The notes under the pieces are model-generated. The model did no database searches, was not told the origin of the DNA, and saw only the letters and a list, made by a program, of their open reading frames with translations. Source: Lachnospira sp. (GTDB lineage: Bacteria; Bacillota; Clostridia; Lachnospirales; Lachnospiraceae). Taken from it: DNA of 64,000 nt. Position 1 is the stretch's first letter. The number at the start of each line of letters is the position of its first letter. Location: NCBI GenBank assembly GCA_017621205.1, contig JAGATQ010000037.1, forward strand, positions 186,001 through 250,000. Direction: 5' to 3'. The position numbers and the translations under genes were made by a program. Positions 42,937-50,979 of this stretch are shown one piece after another.

Positions 42937-44064
42937 ATGAATCAAAATACAATCAATATATTAAAGAAACAAGTAGAAATTCCAGAAATCGTAACAAATA
43001 GTGTACAGGAGGCATATAAAAAGATATATCAGGAGATAGAAATGCCGGAACACTTGTCCCAAAGAACGGATACAGATTCATTCTGGCGGGTACATCATTT
43101 CGCAGCTTGTCTGATGGTTGGTATTCTTGCAATTGGAGGCATTACGGCAGGGGCAGCAGTATATCATCAATGGAGCAAAGGGTTAACGGAGATAATGCAG
43201 GTGCAGGAAGAGGAGAAACCTGACCTAGAGGAAACAGCGGTGGCAGATTTTTTAGAACAGGCGGTTACCATAGATGGGGTCACAGTGACTGCCAAACAGA
43301 CCATTGTTGATAATTATAATGCCTATATTTCTTTTAAGGTGGAGGGATATGAGCTTGCCGAAACAGAGGAACCGGGCTTTGGCTCTGTGAAGGTTAGCGT
43401 AGGTGGCAGGGACACCAGTATTTTAGGTGGAGGATTTTATGATGGTTTAGTTACGGGACCATACGGTCTTGTGGTTTTGGAAGATGGTTCCCCGGTTCCC
43501 AAGGATGAAAATGGTAAGCTAATTGTTTCTTATGAAATGGAGGATGGCAGCTTAGAATATCATCTCAGTCTGTTTTCGGAGGAGAAGGGTAGTTTTTTAA
43601 ACCAGCCCATTCATGTAAAGCTATCTGATTTGGGTGTTTTTGAAAAGACTGATTTTACTGCCAAACGGCAGGGTGACTGGGAATTTGACTGGACTTTACA
43701 GGGGACGGATGATGTGTATTCTACAAAATGTCAAGGGACTTTAGGTGATACTGGTGCAACGTTAATAGCGGCAGAGATATCTCCGATTTCTATTAAGACG
43801 GTGATTCAGAGCAATCCAGCCACATCAAAGGAGCCACCGGCATTGATTGGAGTTAAATTAAAGGATGGAACGTTTTATCCCTATGTTACATCTGGAGGGC
43901 AGAGAAGCTATGACGCCAAGCAGGGACAATATGAATTCATAGACGGAACAGAGCGTATTTTGGATGTTGAGCAGGTGAAGAGCTTACTGTTTCTAAAGTC
44001 TGCTCCCAAGATAGGAGAGGAGGAGCTGACAGAGGAGAATTGTTATGAGGTAAAGATTCGGTAG
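42937..44064 (+). CDS. DUF4179-like membrane protein, probable anti-sigma factor
   Basis: The 375-residue protein has a short cytoplasmic N-terminus (about 1-48), a single membrane helix (about 52-74) and a large extracellular domain rich in beta strands. This layout and its place directly after an ECF sigma gene fit the DUF4179 anti-sigma group (RsiV-like in role). ATG 42937 follows agaaagggtgcttagt; a GTG at 42928 is the alternative. The inducing signal is unknown; the extracellular domain presumably senses it. Confidence 0.8.
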   Translation: MNQNTINILKKQVEIPEIVTNSVQEAYKKIYQEIEMPEHLSQRTDTDSFWRVHHFAACLMVGILAIGGITAGAAVYHQWSKGLTEIMQVQEEEKPDLEETAVADFLEQAVTIDGVTVTAKQTIVDNYNAYISFKVEGYELAETEEPGFGSVKVSVGGRDTSILGGGFYDGLVTGPYGLVVLEDGSPVPKDENGKLIVSYEMEDGSLEYHLSLFSEEKGSFLNQPIHVKLSDLGVFEKTDFTAKRQGDWEFDWTLQGTDDVYSTKCQGTLGDTGATLIAAEISPISIKTVIQSNPATSKEPPALIGVKLKDGTFYPYVTSGGQRSYDAKQGQYEFIDGTERILDVEQVKSLLFLKSAPKIGEEELTEENCYEVKIR

Positions 44065-44107
44065 TTATGAAAGGTTTTATAAATTTGGGGAAAAGAAAAA
44101 ATCTTTA

Positions 44108-44136
44108 TTGCTAGTAATTTTTAAATCATGTATAAT
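44108..44136 (+). promoter_or_regulatory. Promoter upstream of two-component system
   Basis: -35 TTGCTA (44108-44113), 17-bp spacer, and perfect -10 TATAAT (44131-44136). Transcription would start near 44143, only a few bases before a strong intrinsic terminator. Confidence 0.7.
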
Positions 44137-44148
44137 TGTATCGTAATA

Positions 44149-44176
44149 GAGGTATGTATCAGCATACCTCTTTTTT
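44149..44176 (+). terminator. Intrinsic terminator just downstream of the promoter
   Basis: gaggtatg (44149-44156) pairs with catacctc (44163-44170), followed by six T. It could end transcripts of the sigma operon, but because it also lies directly after the 44108 promoter it would act as an attenuator of the response regulator operon. Confidence 0.85.
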
Positions 44177-44218
44177 AGAGCCGGAAATAGGATAATCACA
44201 AAGAAAGGAGAGAAGAAC

Positions 44219-44881
44219 ATGCCACAAAACAGAGTACTAATCGTAGAAGATGAGATTCCCATTGCCAAAATGATTGCAATGAACCTTAAGGTAGCAGGCT
44301 ATGAGACCGTGATGTTTCATGATGGTAAGGAGGCAGCCGACGCCTTGGTGGAGGAGCATGCCTATGATATTGCTCTCCTTGATGTGATGCTTCCGGGGAT
44401 GGATGGATTTGCCCTGCTTGAAATTGTGACATCCTATGGAATACCTGTTATATTCCTGACCGCCAAGGACGATATCGGTTCTAAGGTACAGGGACTACAG
44501 GGAGGAGCGGAGGATTATATTGTAAAGCCCTTTGAGATTTTGGAGCTTATGGTACGCATGGAGAAGGTTTTAGAAAGAAATAAAAAGTCGGATGATGTTA
44601 TTCATGTGTTGGATATAGAGATTAATTTATTGGAACACACGGTTCGGAAAAATGGTGAGGAAATTTCATTAAAACCGATGGAATTTGAGCTGCTTTGTGT
44701 ACTGGTGCGGAATAAAAATATTGCCATTTCCAGAGAGGAACTCCTGCGCCGCGTGTGGGGTGTGGACTATATGGGAGAAACGAGAACGGTGGATGTGCAT
44801 ATCGGGCAGCTTCGCAAGAAACTTTCCTTAAATGATAACATTAAAACGATTTCCAAGATGGGGTACAGACTGGAGGAGTAG
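44219..44881 (+). CDS. OmpR-family response regulator
   Basis: The 220-residue protein has a receiver with acidic E10-D11, phospho-acceptor D55 (LLDVMLPGMDG) and KPFE, plus a winged-helix domain (about 125-218). It is followed one base later by its kinase gene, whose ribosome binding site lies in its final codons. It starts after aaaggagagaagaac. Confidence 0.93.
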   Translation: MPQNRVLIVEDEIPIAKMIAMNLKVAGYETVMFHDGKEAADALVEEHAYDIALLDVMLPGMDGFALLEIVTSYGIPVIFLTAKDDIGSKVQGLQGGAEDYIVKPFEILELMVRMEKVLERNKKSDDVIHVLDIEINLLEHTVRKNGEEISLKPMEFELLCVLVRNKNIAISREELLRRVWGVDYMGETRTVDVHIGQLRKKLSLNDNIKTISKMGYRLEE

Positions 44882-44882
44882 G

Positions 44883-46277
44883 ATGCGTTTAAAGACCAAA
44901 ATCATATTGATTTGTTGCAGCAGCATTCTTTTTTCGCTAGCTGTCTGTAGCATAGTAATTTATAATCTGGTGAAAAAGAACTCTCTTGATGCGGCAGAGG
45001 GTCAGAGCTTTAAAAATGTTCTAACCGTGTTTTCAAAGCTTGAGGATAGAATCGATACATTGAACAACCGTAAGGAAAATGCTGTTGATAGGAAGGTTTT
45101 ACAATATATATTAAAACAGCAAAAGGATGAGATGCTGGTATGTTTTTATCAAGCGGGAGAAGAGGGGGTAGAAATCTTTAATTGTACTGTTTTGGAGCAG
45201 AAGGATTTTGAAGCGTTAGAATATAATCCCGTTTCCGATTCCGGGATGGAAATGGCACAAATGCAGTGGGAAAACAGGCATTTTTTTGTGTATCTTGACT
45301 ATTTGCAGGTGGGGGATGATAAATATATATTTTACTGGATGGAGGACGTTACTTATGTGTGGGAGCGGATGCAGGGGCTTGCCTTTTTGTTAATTCTTCT
45401 GACTGTTGTCATTACGATGCTTGTATGTTTTTTCCTTTTTATTGTGTTAAATAAGGTGCTTATGCCATTAAAGAAGTTAAATGATGGGGCAAAGCAGATT
45501 GCGAAGGGACAATATGATGACAGAATTGCGGTTGAGAGAAAGGATGAGATTGGCGAGTTAAGCGACAATTTTAATCAGATGGCAGAGGCGGTGCAGCTTC
45601 GCATCAGGAAGCTTTCGGAGGAAGAAGAAAAACGGACTTTATTTATGGGGAATTTAACCCATGAATTGAAAACACCTATGACAGCGATTTCGGGATATGC
45701 CAAAACACTCTTAACGGTAAAGCTTCCGGAGGAGGATAAGGAGGAGGCACTCACCTACATCTATGAGGAAAGCTGCCGCCTGGAACGGTTATCGAAAAAG
45801 ATGATGAATCTGCTGTTGCTTTCGGAGGATGAAGAGATAAATCTTGCAGAGGTTTCCGCTGAAGCTTTATTCCGCAATGCAAGGGAGGCATGTATGGGTA
45901 AGCTTTTGGAGGATGGAATTTGTCTTGAATGCCATGAGGACGGTGAATCCTTTTTTGTAGATGCCGATTTATTTACCGAGGTGTTAATCAATCTGATTGA
46001 CAATGCCAGAAAGGCGAGTACAAAGGGAGATTGCATTATTCTTTCGGCAGCAGAGAATAGCATAGAAGTCCGGGATTTTGGAAAGGGAATCCCGGAGGAG
46101 GAGAAGGAACGGATTCTGGAGCCATTCTATATGATTGACAAGTCAAGAAGCAGAAAGAGTGGTGGGGCAGGGCTGGGGCTTGCTATTACGGCAATTATAC
46201 TGAAACGGCACCATTGCAGGATGCAGATTGAAAGTGTTTTAGGGGAAGGAACACGAATGATTTTACAATTTGTTTAA
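44883..46277 (+). CDS. Membrane sensor histidine kinase
   Basis: The 464-residue kinase has two membrane helices (about 7-28 and 160-185), an extracellular domain of about 130 residues, a HAMP domain, HisKA with GNLTHELKTPMTAISGY, and HATPase motifs (NLIDNARKA, DFGKGIPEEE, GGAGLGLAI). The start at 44883 follows gaggagtagg, overlapping the regulator's end region. A longer upstream in-frame start lies inside the regulator gene and is rejected. Confidence 0.92.
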   Translation: MRLKTKIILICCSSILFSLAVCSIVIYNLVKKNSLDAAEGQSFKNVLTVFSKLEDRIDTLNNRKENAVDRKVLQYILKQQKDEMLVCFYQAGEEGVEIFNCTVLEQKDFEALEYNPVSDSGMEMAQMQWENRHFFVYLDYLQVGDDKYIFYWMEDVTYVWERMQGLAFLLILLTVVITMLVCFFLFIVLNKVLMPLKKLNDGAKQIAKGQYDDRIAVERKDEIGELSDNFNQMAEAVQLRIRKLSEEEEKRTLFMGNLTHELKTPMTAISGYAKTLLTVKLPEEDKEEALTYIYEESCRLERLSKKMMNLLLLSEDEEINLAEVSAEALFRNAREACMGKLLEDGICLECHEDGESFFVDADLFTEVLINLIDNARKASTKGDCIILSAAENSIEVRDFGKGIPEEEKERILEPFYMIDKSRSRKSGGAGLGLAITAIILKRHHCRMQIESVLGEGTRMILQFV

Positions 46278-46297
46278 AAAATGATGAATACTTGGTG

Positions 46298-46340
46298 AAA
46301 ACGTCCATGCTAGAATATATCTAACATGGACGTTTTGCTA
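46298..46340 (+). terminator. Long hairpin after kinase gene
   Basis: aaaacgtccatg (46298-46309) pairs with catggacgtttt (46325-46336), with an inner taga/tcta extension. It is likely to be a terminator of the two-component unit, although a second ORF starts 80 bp later. Confidence 0.65.
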
Positions 46341-46418
46341 TGCGGGTATTATTGATACCATGCTGTGAAACTTTATGAAATATAGAAAGACAGATGAAAC
46401 AAGATTGGAGGAGATAAT

Positions 46419-47987
46419 ATGAAAGAAAGAGTGATGGCATTGCTGATATCAGGAATATTGGTAGTCACTTTGGCTGGCTGTGCCAGTAATCCGGAGAAAT
46501 CCATTGTAAAGGAAAAAAATATGGATAAGATGCTTCAGGAGGCACAGAATACGGAGGATAAAAGTTCCTATGAACAGGTTCAGGAGGAGGTAAAGCAATA
46601 TGAGACCTATCAGACACAGCTTGATGATGATAAGTTAAAGGTGTCGGTTCATGTGGATGCGAAGGTGGAGATTCCGGAGGTGGAGAAGCTTTCCGTTTAC
46701 CGTGTCAGCCAGAAGAAAATTAAGCAGGGTTTTCTGGATTCCATAAGGAAGGCATTGACACCGGATGTTACTTATTATGATGGGCAGAAAGCGCGGATTC
46801 GTACCAAATCAGATATTGCCAAGTCGATTCAATGGTATGAAAGTGAGCTTGAGGGATATGAAAAAGATGGAGATACTGTCATGGCTGAGGAGGTGAAAGA
46901 AAGTCTTAAAGAAGAGCAGGAGGCATATAAAAAGGCACCAGATTCTGTGAAGCTTACGGATTATCCTTTGGATAACAAGATCCAGAACATTAAGGATTTA
47001 TACAACAGCAATCCGGAAGATGAATTTTATAGCTGGTTACATGAGCTGCACGGTGATGGTGAGATGTTTTTTGGTTTGAGCGACGGAGCGGATGGCAATT
47101 TCCATTCTCTCTATATGCAGAATTGTGAAAATTATGGGAACTGTCTGCGATATGATTGTAATAAAACCGGATATACCAGTAATATAACCCACGCAGACGT
47201 AGGAAGTGATATTCCTGAGATTGCTCTATGGGAAAATGATAAAAAACCGGATTTTCATAATGATGATAAAGGTGACATAGCAATGGATATACAGGATACA
47301 GACTCTGTGGAGTGCGTGGACAATGAACCGCTGACGTTGTCTCTGGAGGAGGCACAAAAGAAGGTGGAAGCATTTTTAAAGCAGGTGGGACTAGAGGATT
47401 ATGCCTGCTACGAGAAGGGAAAGTTTTCACAGATAATTGACTCCGGGCTCGAGCAGGGTGACACGATTCCTTACAGGGATGTGTACCGCTTTTTGTGTTT
47501 GCGGAAGCTGGATGATGTATTTGTCAATAACCAGGCAGGCTTTAAGCTTGTAGATGAGTGGCGGGGCAAAGATTATGTAAAAAAGATGTGGGAAAACGAA
47601 GCGGTTTCTATCGCTGTCAATGATAGTGGCATTGTGGACTTCTACTATCTTTCTCCTCTTAGCATCGATGATACCGTAGTAGAGAAAAGCAGCATTAAAT
47701 CTTTTAGCGAAATTAAGGATACCTTTGAGCAAATGGTAGTCATTGAAAATGCCTCTGATGACTTGGAGGGAATGACAGAAAGCCAGAAGGTATCAATCAA
47801 GGTCACAGATGTGAGACTTGTCTATACGAGAATTAGTGAAAAGGACAGCTTTGATACGGGGCTTATCGTTCCTGTATGGGATTTTGAGGGGACAATTACC
47901 GATGAATATGGATATGAACAGACAGGCAATATCCTTTCCATCAATGCAATTGATGGTTCTGTCATCGACCCATACTTAGGGTATTAA
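46419..47987 (+). CDS. Secreted lipoprotein of unknown function (DUF6034-like)
   Basis: The 522-residue protein has a lipoprotein signal peptide ending in LAGC (cysteine near residue 21), so it is anchored outside the membrane. The remainder is hydrophilic, with a charged helical region (about 40-200) and a beta-rich C-terminal half that repeatedly contains domain-like blocks (SLEEAQKKVEAFLKQVGLEDY). It resembles, from memory, DUF6034 lipoproteins of Lachnospiraceae. It is followed 2 bp later by two membrane proteins, which suggests an export complex. Start after ggaggagataat. Confidence 0.75.
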   Translation: MKERVMALLISGILVVTLAGCASNPEKSIVKEKNMDKMLQEAQNTEDKSSYEQVQEEVKQYETYQTQLDDDKLKVSVHVDAKVEIPEVEKLSVYRVSQKKIKQGFLDSIRKALTPDVTYYDGQKARIRTKSDIAKSIQWYESELEGYEKDGDTVMAEEVKESLKEEQEAYKKAPDSVKLTDYPLDNKIQNIKDLYNSNPEDEFYSWLHELHGDGEMFFGLSDGADGNFHSLYMQNCENYGNCLRYDCNKTGYTSNITHADVGSDIPEIALWENDKKPDFHNDDKGDIAMDIQDTDSVECVDNEPLTLSLEEAQKKVEAFLKQVGLEDYACYEKGKFSQIIDSGLEQGDTIPYRDVYRFLCLRKLDDVFVNNQAGFKLVDEWRGKDYVKKMWENEAVSIAVNDSGIVDFYYLSPLSIDDTVVEKSSIKSFSEIKDTFEQMVVIENASDDLEGMTESQKVSIKVTDVRLVYTRISEKDSFDTGLIVPVWDFEGTITDEYGYEQTGNILSINAIDGSVIDPYLGY

Positions 47988-47989
47988 AG

Positions 47990-48616
47990 ATGAATAGCTT
48001 TGAAACTGATTTGAAACGGGCAGTTTGCAGTGTGAATTTTATGGCAGGACTATTGATTGCGTGTGTGATTCTTTATCACGCTGGTCTTGACTCGGAATTG
48101 TTTCAGATAAGCGTGCCTGTGCTATCTTCCATTCCCTATTCCACTGCATGGCTGAATGAATATCAGAGTGGTTTTATAAAGGAATATCTGCCCCGCTGTG
48201 GCAAAACCGCCTATATACTCGGAAAGTTTCTAGCATGTGGCATCAGCGGAGGGGGGCTGCTTACATTCGCCTGTTTTGTCTGGCAGTGGCTTGGAAAGGA
48301 AGAGGAATTTACAGGAAATCTATTTCTTCTCTTTCTTTCCGGGATGTTCTGGGCGGTGGTGTCGGCAACTCTTGCCGCTGCAGCGAACAGCAGGTATGTC
48401 GCATACGGTGGTGCCTTTGTCCTATTTTATGTATTGGTCATAGTATATGAAAGATACTTTAAAACCTTATACTGTCTGTATCCGGTGGAGTGGTATGCAC
48501 CGAAGCATACATGGGTATTGGGGGATACGGGGATTATATTGATGCTTTTAGGGATGCTTCTGGTGATTGGGGTCATCTATTATGAAATACTAAGGAGGTG
48601 TATAGAAAATGTGTAA
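47990..48616 (+). CDS. Integral membrane protein, ABC-2 permease-like
   Basis: The 208-residue protein has five to six hydrophobic helices and a conserved-looking loop with FIKEYLPRCGKTAYILGKFLAC before the second helix, as seen in ABC-2 permease subunits. It starts 2 bp after the lipoprotein stop and overlaps the next membrane protein by 8 bp, so translation is coupled. No catalytic residue is seen. An ABC ATPase lies 1.5 kb downstream. Confidence 0.7.
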   Translation: MNSFETDLKRAVCSVNFMAGLLIACVILYHAGLDSELFQISVPVLSSIPYSTAWLNEYQSGFIKEYLPRCGKTAYILGKFLACGISGGGLLTFACFVWQWLGKEEEFTGNLFLLFLSGMFWAVVSATLAAAANSRYVAYGGAFVLFYVLVIVYERYFKTLYCLYPVEWYAPKHTWVLGDTGIILMLLGMLLVIGVIYYEILRRCIENV

Positions 48617-49496
48617 AGTAAGACAAGTTTTCTATATTGCCCAGAGTAATTTTAGAAAATGGCATAAAAATCCTCAGATTATCATGTGCTTTTTACTTGC
48701 CTTCATTTTCTGCTTCCTCTTATCAGATAAAGTAATGCAGTTTGCCCAAAGCCGTGATACGCATTTACAGGGCTTGGAGGCATTTATATGGACCTTTGGG
48801 GATTCCCAGTCGGTGCTTGCAATCTCCATATTGTTGCTTCTTCTTTTCTCGGATATGCCAAACCTTTCCAATGAGGTTCCCTATTTTATGGTGCGGACGA
48901 ATCGAAGGGTATGGATGCTGGGACAGATTCTATACTTACTAACAGCAACCTTCTGTTTCATGCTATTTATTCTTGGAGCAACAGTACTGTTGTCGGCGAG
49001 CAGAGCATACCCGGCAAATATGTGGAGCGATACGGCAGCTATTTTAGGATATTCCAATATCGGAGCTAAGATTGCCGTCCCGGCATTTGTAAAGGTATTG
49101 GAGCTGACAGACCCCTATCATTGTACCATACACATTTTTCTATTGATGACGGGTTATGCAGTAACGATGACAGGTATTATATTGTTTCTAAACCTCTGCA
49201 AAAATAATGGGGGAATGATAGGAGGCGTTGTGTTCAGTATGTTTGGAATTGTACTGAATCCAGATATCGTGGCAAGCTGGTTTGGGATATCATTGGAGCG
49301 GATACGCATTGCCAATATTTTATGCGGCTGGATTTCTCCGCTAAACCATGCTACCTATTATATGCATAGCTTTGGTTATGATAATTTACCGAAACTTTGG
49401 CAGTCTTATGTATTCTTTGTGTTGGTGAGTGTAATGTTGTTTGCCTTGTCGCTTTGGAAGGTGAGGAATTATCCATTTCAGTTTACGGGGACATGA
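48609..49496 (+). CDS. Integral membrane protein, second ABC-2 permease-like subunit
   Basis: The 295-residue protein has six or seven hydrophobic helices, the first near residues 20-40. The short N-terminal MCKVRQVFYIAQSNFRKWHKN before it is typical of ABC-2 type permeases. It overlaps the previous gene. Together with the ATPase at 50167 it could form an exporter, interrupted by two inserted repeat elements. Confidence 0.7.
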   Translation: MCKVRQVFYIAQSNFRKWHKNPQIIMCFLLAFIFCFLLSDKVMQFAQSRDTHLQGLEAFIWTFGDSQSVLAISILLLLLFSDMPNLSNEVPYFMVRTNRRVWMLGQILYLLTATFCFMLFILGATVLLSASRAYPANMWSDTAAILGYSNIGAKIAVPAFVKVLELTDPYHCTIHIFLLMTGYAVTMTGIILFLNLCKNNGGMIGGVVFSMFGIVLNPDIVASWFGISLERIRIANILCGWISPLNHATYYMHSFGYDNLPKLWQSYVFFVLVSVMLFALSLWKVRNYPFQFTGT

Positions 49497-49539
49497 AAGT
49501 TGTGATAACAAATTCTGTGCTTGAAGTTGACTTGGTGTA

Positions 49540-49864
49540 GGAAGTATGCCTTTGGTATAAAAAGGGGCTGGTTGTGGTTTGGTATGCATGGGATAACGGT
49601 ATACTATGAATTTGTTCCGTTGTTCGGGAATAAGGATTTCTAAGATATTCCCATTTAGTAATTATTGCTGTCGCAACCGACGCCAACTCGCCATCCCGGC
49701 TCGGTGACGTCTTTTCGGGACGTCCTGTCCCGAAATTGCTAGGGAAAGGAGGGAATATCAAGAAATCCTAATTCCCTTCCAAAGTCACAAATTCATAGTA
49801 TACCGTTGTCCCATGCTTTCCCCAATACGATATGCCCCTTTTTATACCGAAGGCATATTTACTT
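49540..49864. repeat. Large imperfect palindromic element, about 325 bp
   Basis: The left end aagtatgcctttggtataaa, followed by aaggggc and gcatgggataacggtatac, is mirrored at the right by gtataccgttgtcccatgc, gcccctttttat and accgaaggcatattt. Arms of roughly 120-150 bp with mismatches surround a GC-richer centre (about 49680-49735) with ccgacgcc and gggacgtcc motifs. It could fold as one long RNA hairpin and looks like a MITE or degenerated insertion element. No ORF of a transposase is present. Confidence 0.7.
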
Positions 49865-49921
49865 GACTAATAATTTTTAATTGTATAGGCAATTATGAAA
49901 CTTGGTATTCTTAAAACTCGA

Positions 49922-50123
49922 GTTGTGCAATATAGATAATGTTGCTGACAGGGTACTTTGGAGCCGTCGGTACTTCGCATTGAACACTTAGTGAGTGTCT
50001 TAACACGAACTTAGTGTGAAAGTGTACCTTGCGTGGGGTGCCGTATTTTGGCACCTTATGTACCGTTACGAGCGACAAGTAGCGAAAGCGTGCCCTGCAG
50101 TAACATTATCTATATTGCAAAAC
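49922..50123. repeat. Inserted element with terminal inverted repeats, about 200 bp
   Basis: gcaatatagataatgtt near the left end is mirrored by aacattatctatattgc at the right, within imperfect arms at 49922-49953 and 50093-50123. Inside are small hairpins (ggtgcc-gtatttt-ggcacc; tta-acacgaacttagtgtga). The arrangement is that of a non-autonomous mobile element. Confidence 0.65.
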
Positions 50124-50166
50124 GAGGGATATATAAAAATAGAGTGAATAAAGGAGGAACAACACA

Positions 50167-50793
50167 ATGGGAAATTGCGCCGGAATAGAAGTAAAGGATG
50201 TCTGCAAATCCTTTGGAACGGAGCAGGTGCTAAAAAACATCAGCTTTTGTATACCGCCGGGCAGCATTTACGGAGTGGTGGGAAACAACGGAAGCGGGAA
50301 GACGGTGCTGATGAAGTGTATCTGCGGCTTTATGAAATGTGACAAGGGGATGATTCTGGTTAATGGCAGACAGGTGGGGAAGGAGGTGGATTTTCCAGAC
50401 CGGCTTGGAGTCATTATAGAAACGCCGGGCTTTATTCCCAATTTGTCGGGCTATAAAAATCTGAAGATTCTTGCTGCGCTAAAGGGCAGAATCGGGAAAA
50501 CGGAAATTCGGGAAACGATAGAAAAAGTGGGACTGAATCCTGACATGAAAAAGCCTGTGGCAAAGTATTCTCTTGGAATGCGGCAGCGGCTTGGGATTGC
50601 GCAGGCGATTATGGAGGACCCGGACGTACTGGTTTTGGATGAGCCGTTTAACGGGCTGGACAGATATGGGGTTGTGGAGATACGGAGCTTGCTTAAGGAG
50701 CTTAAGGCGGCGGGGAAATCCATTTTGCTTGCCAGTCATAATGCACAGGATATTGAAGAGCTTTGTGACCATGTACTGGACCTGATGATATAA
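50167..50793 (+). CDS. ABC transporter ATP-binding protein, short
   Basis: The 208-residue ATPase has Walker A GNNGSGKT (about 37-44), signature YSLGMRQRLGIAQA, Walker B VLVLDEPFNGLD and H-loop ASHNAQD. It ends right after the H-loop with LCDHVLDLMI, where related proteins continue for some tens of residues; the stop falls at the edge of interspersed repeat copy D. The core fold is complete, so it may function. Its permease partners are likely the two membrane proteins upstream. Confidence 0.88.
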   Translation: MGNCAGIEVKDVCKSFGTEQVLKNISFCIPPGSIYGVVGNNGSGKTVLMKCICGFMKCDKGMILVNGRQVGKEVDFPDRLGVIIETPGFIPNLSGYKNLKILAALKGRIGKTEIRETIEKVGLNPDMKKPVAKYSLGMRQRLGIAQAIMEDPDVLVLDEPFNGLDRYGVVEIRSLLKELKAAGKSILLASHNAQDIEELCDHVLDLMI

Positions 50794-50925
50794 GGGTTTC
50801 AAAGTTATGCCATTCATGCTTGCATGAAAAGGCATAACCTTGAAACCCGCCAAAACATGAGAAAGAAGCCCGATAGGGCGGAGTTCGAATGTTTTTAGGA
50901 TTGTGGGAGCACGTAGTGCGGAACA
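50791..50925 (-). repeat. Interspersed structured repeat, copy D (inverted)
   Basis: Reading the minus strand, caatcctaaaaacattcgaa, tttctcatgttttggcggg, atgccttttcatgcaagc and atgaatggcat match copy B in order. A near-perfect hairpin gggtttcaaagttatgcc/ggcataaccttgaaaccc covers 50794-50859 and could act as a transcription terminator. It begins exactly at the end of the ABC ATPase gene. Confidence 0.7.
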
Positions 50926-50979
50926 ATCCGTATATCATTTGTTATGTGATACTACGAAATTTGGAAGGGAATGAAAACA

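Larger units (their letters stand above)
49497..50166. other. Gap filled by two structured repeat elements
   Basis: The 670-bp gap between membrane protein and ATPase contains no convincing gene. It holds a large hairpin-forming element (49540-49864) and a second element with 30-bp terminal inverted repeats (49922-50123). A ribosome binding site aaggaggaacaacaca ends the gap. Confidence 0.7.
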
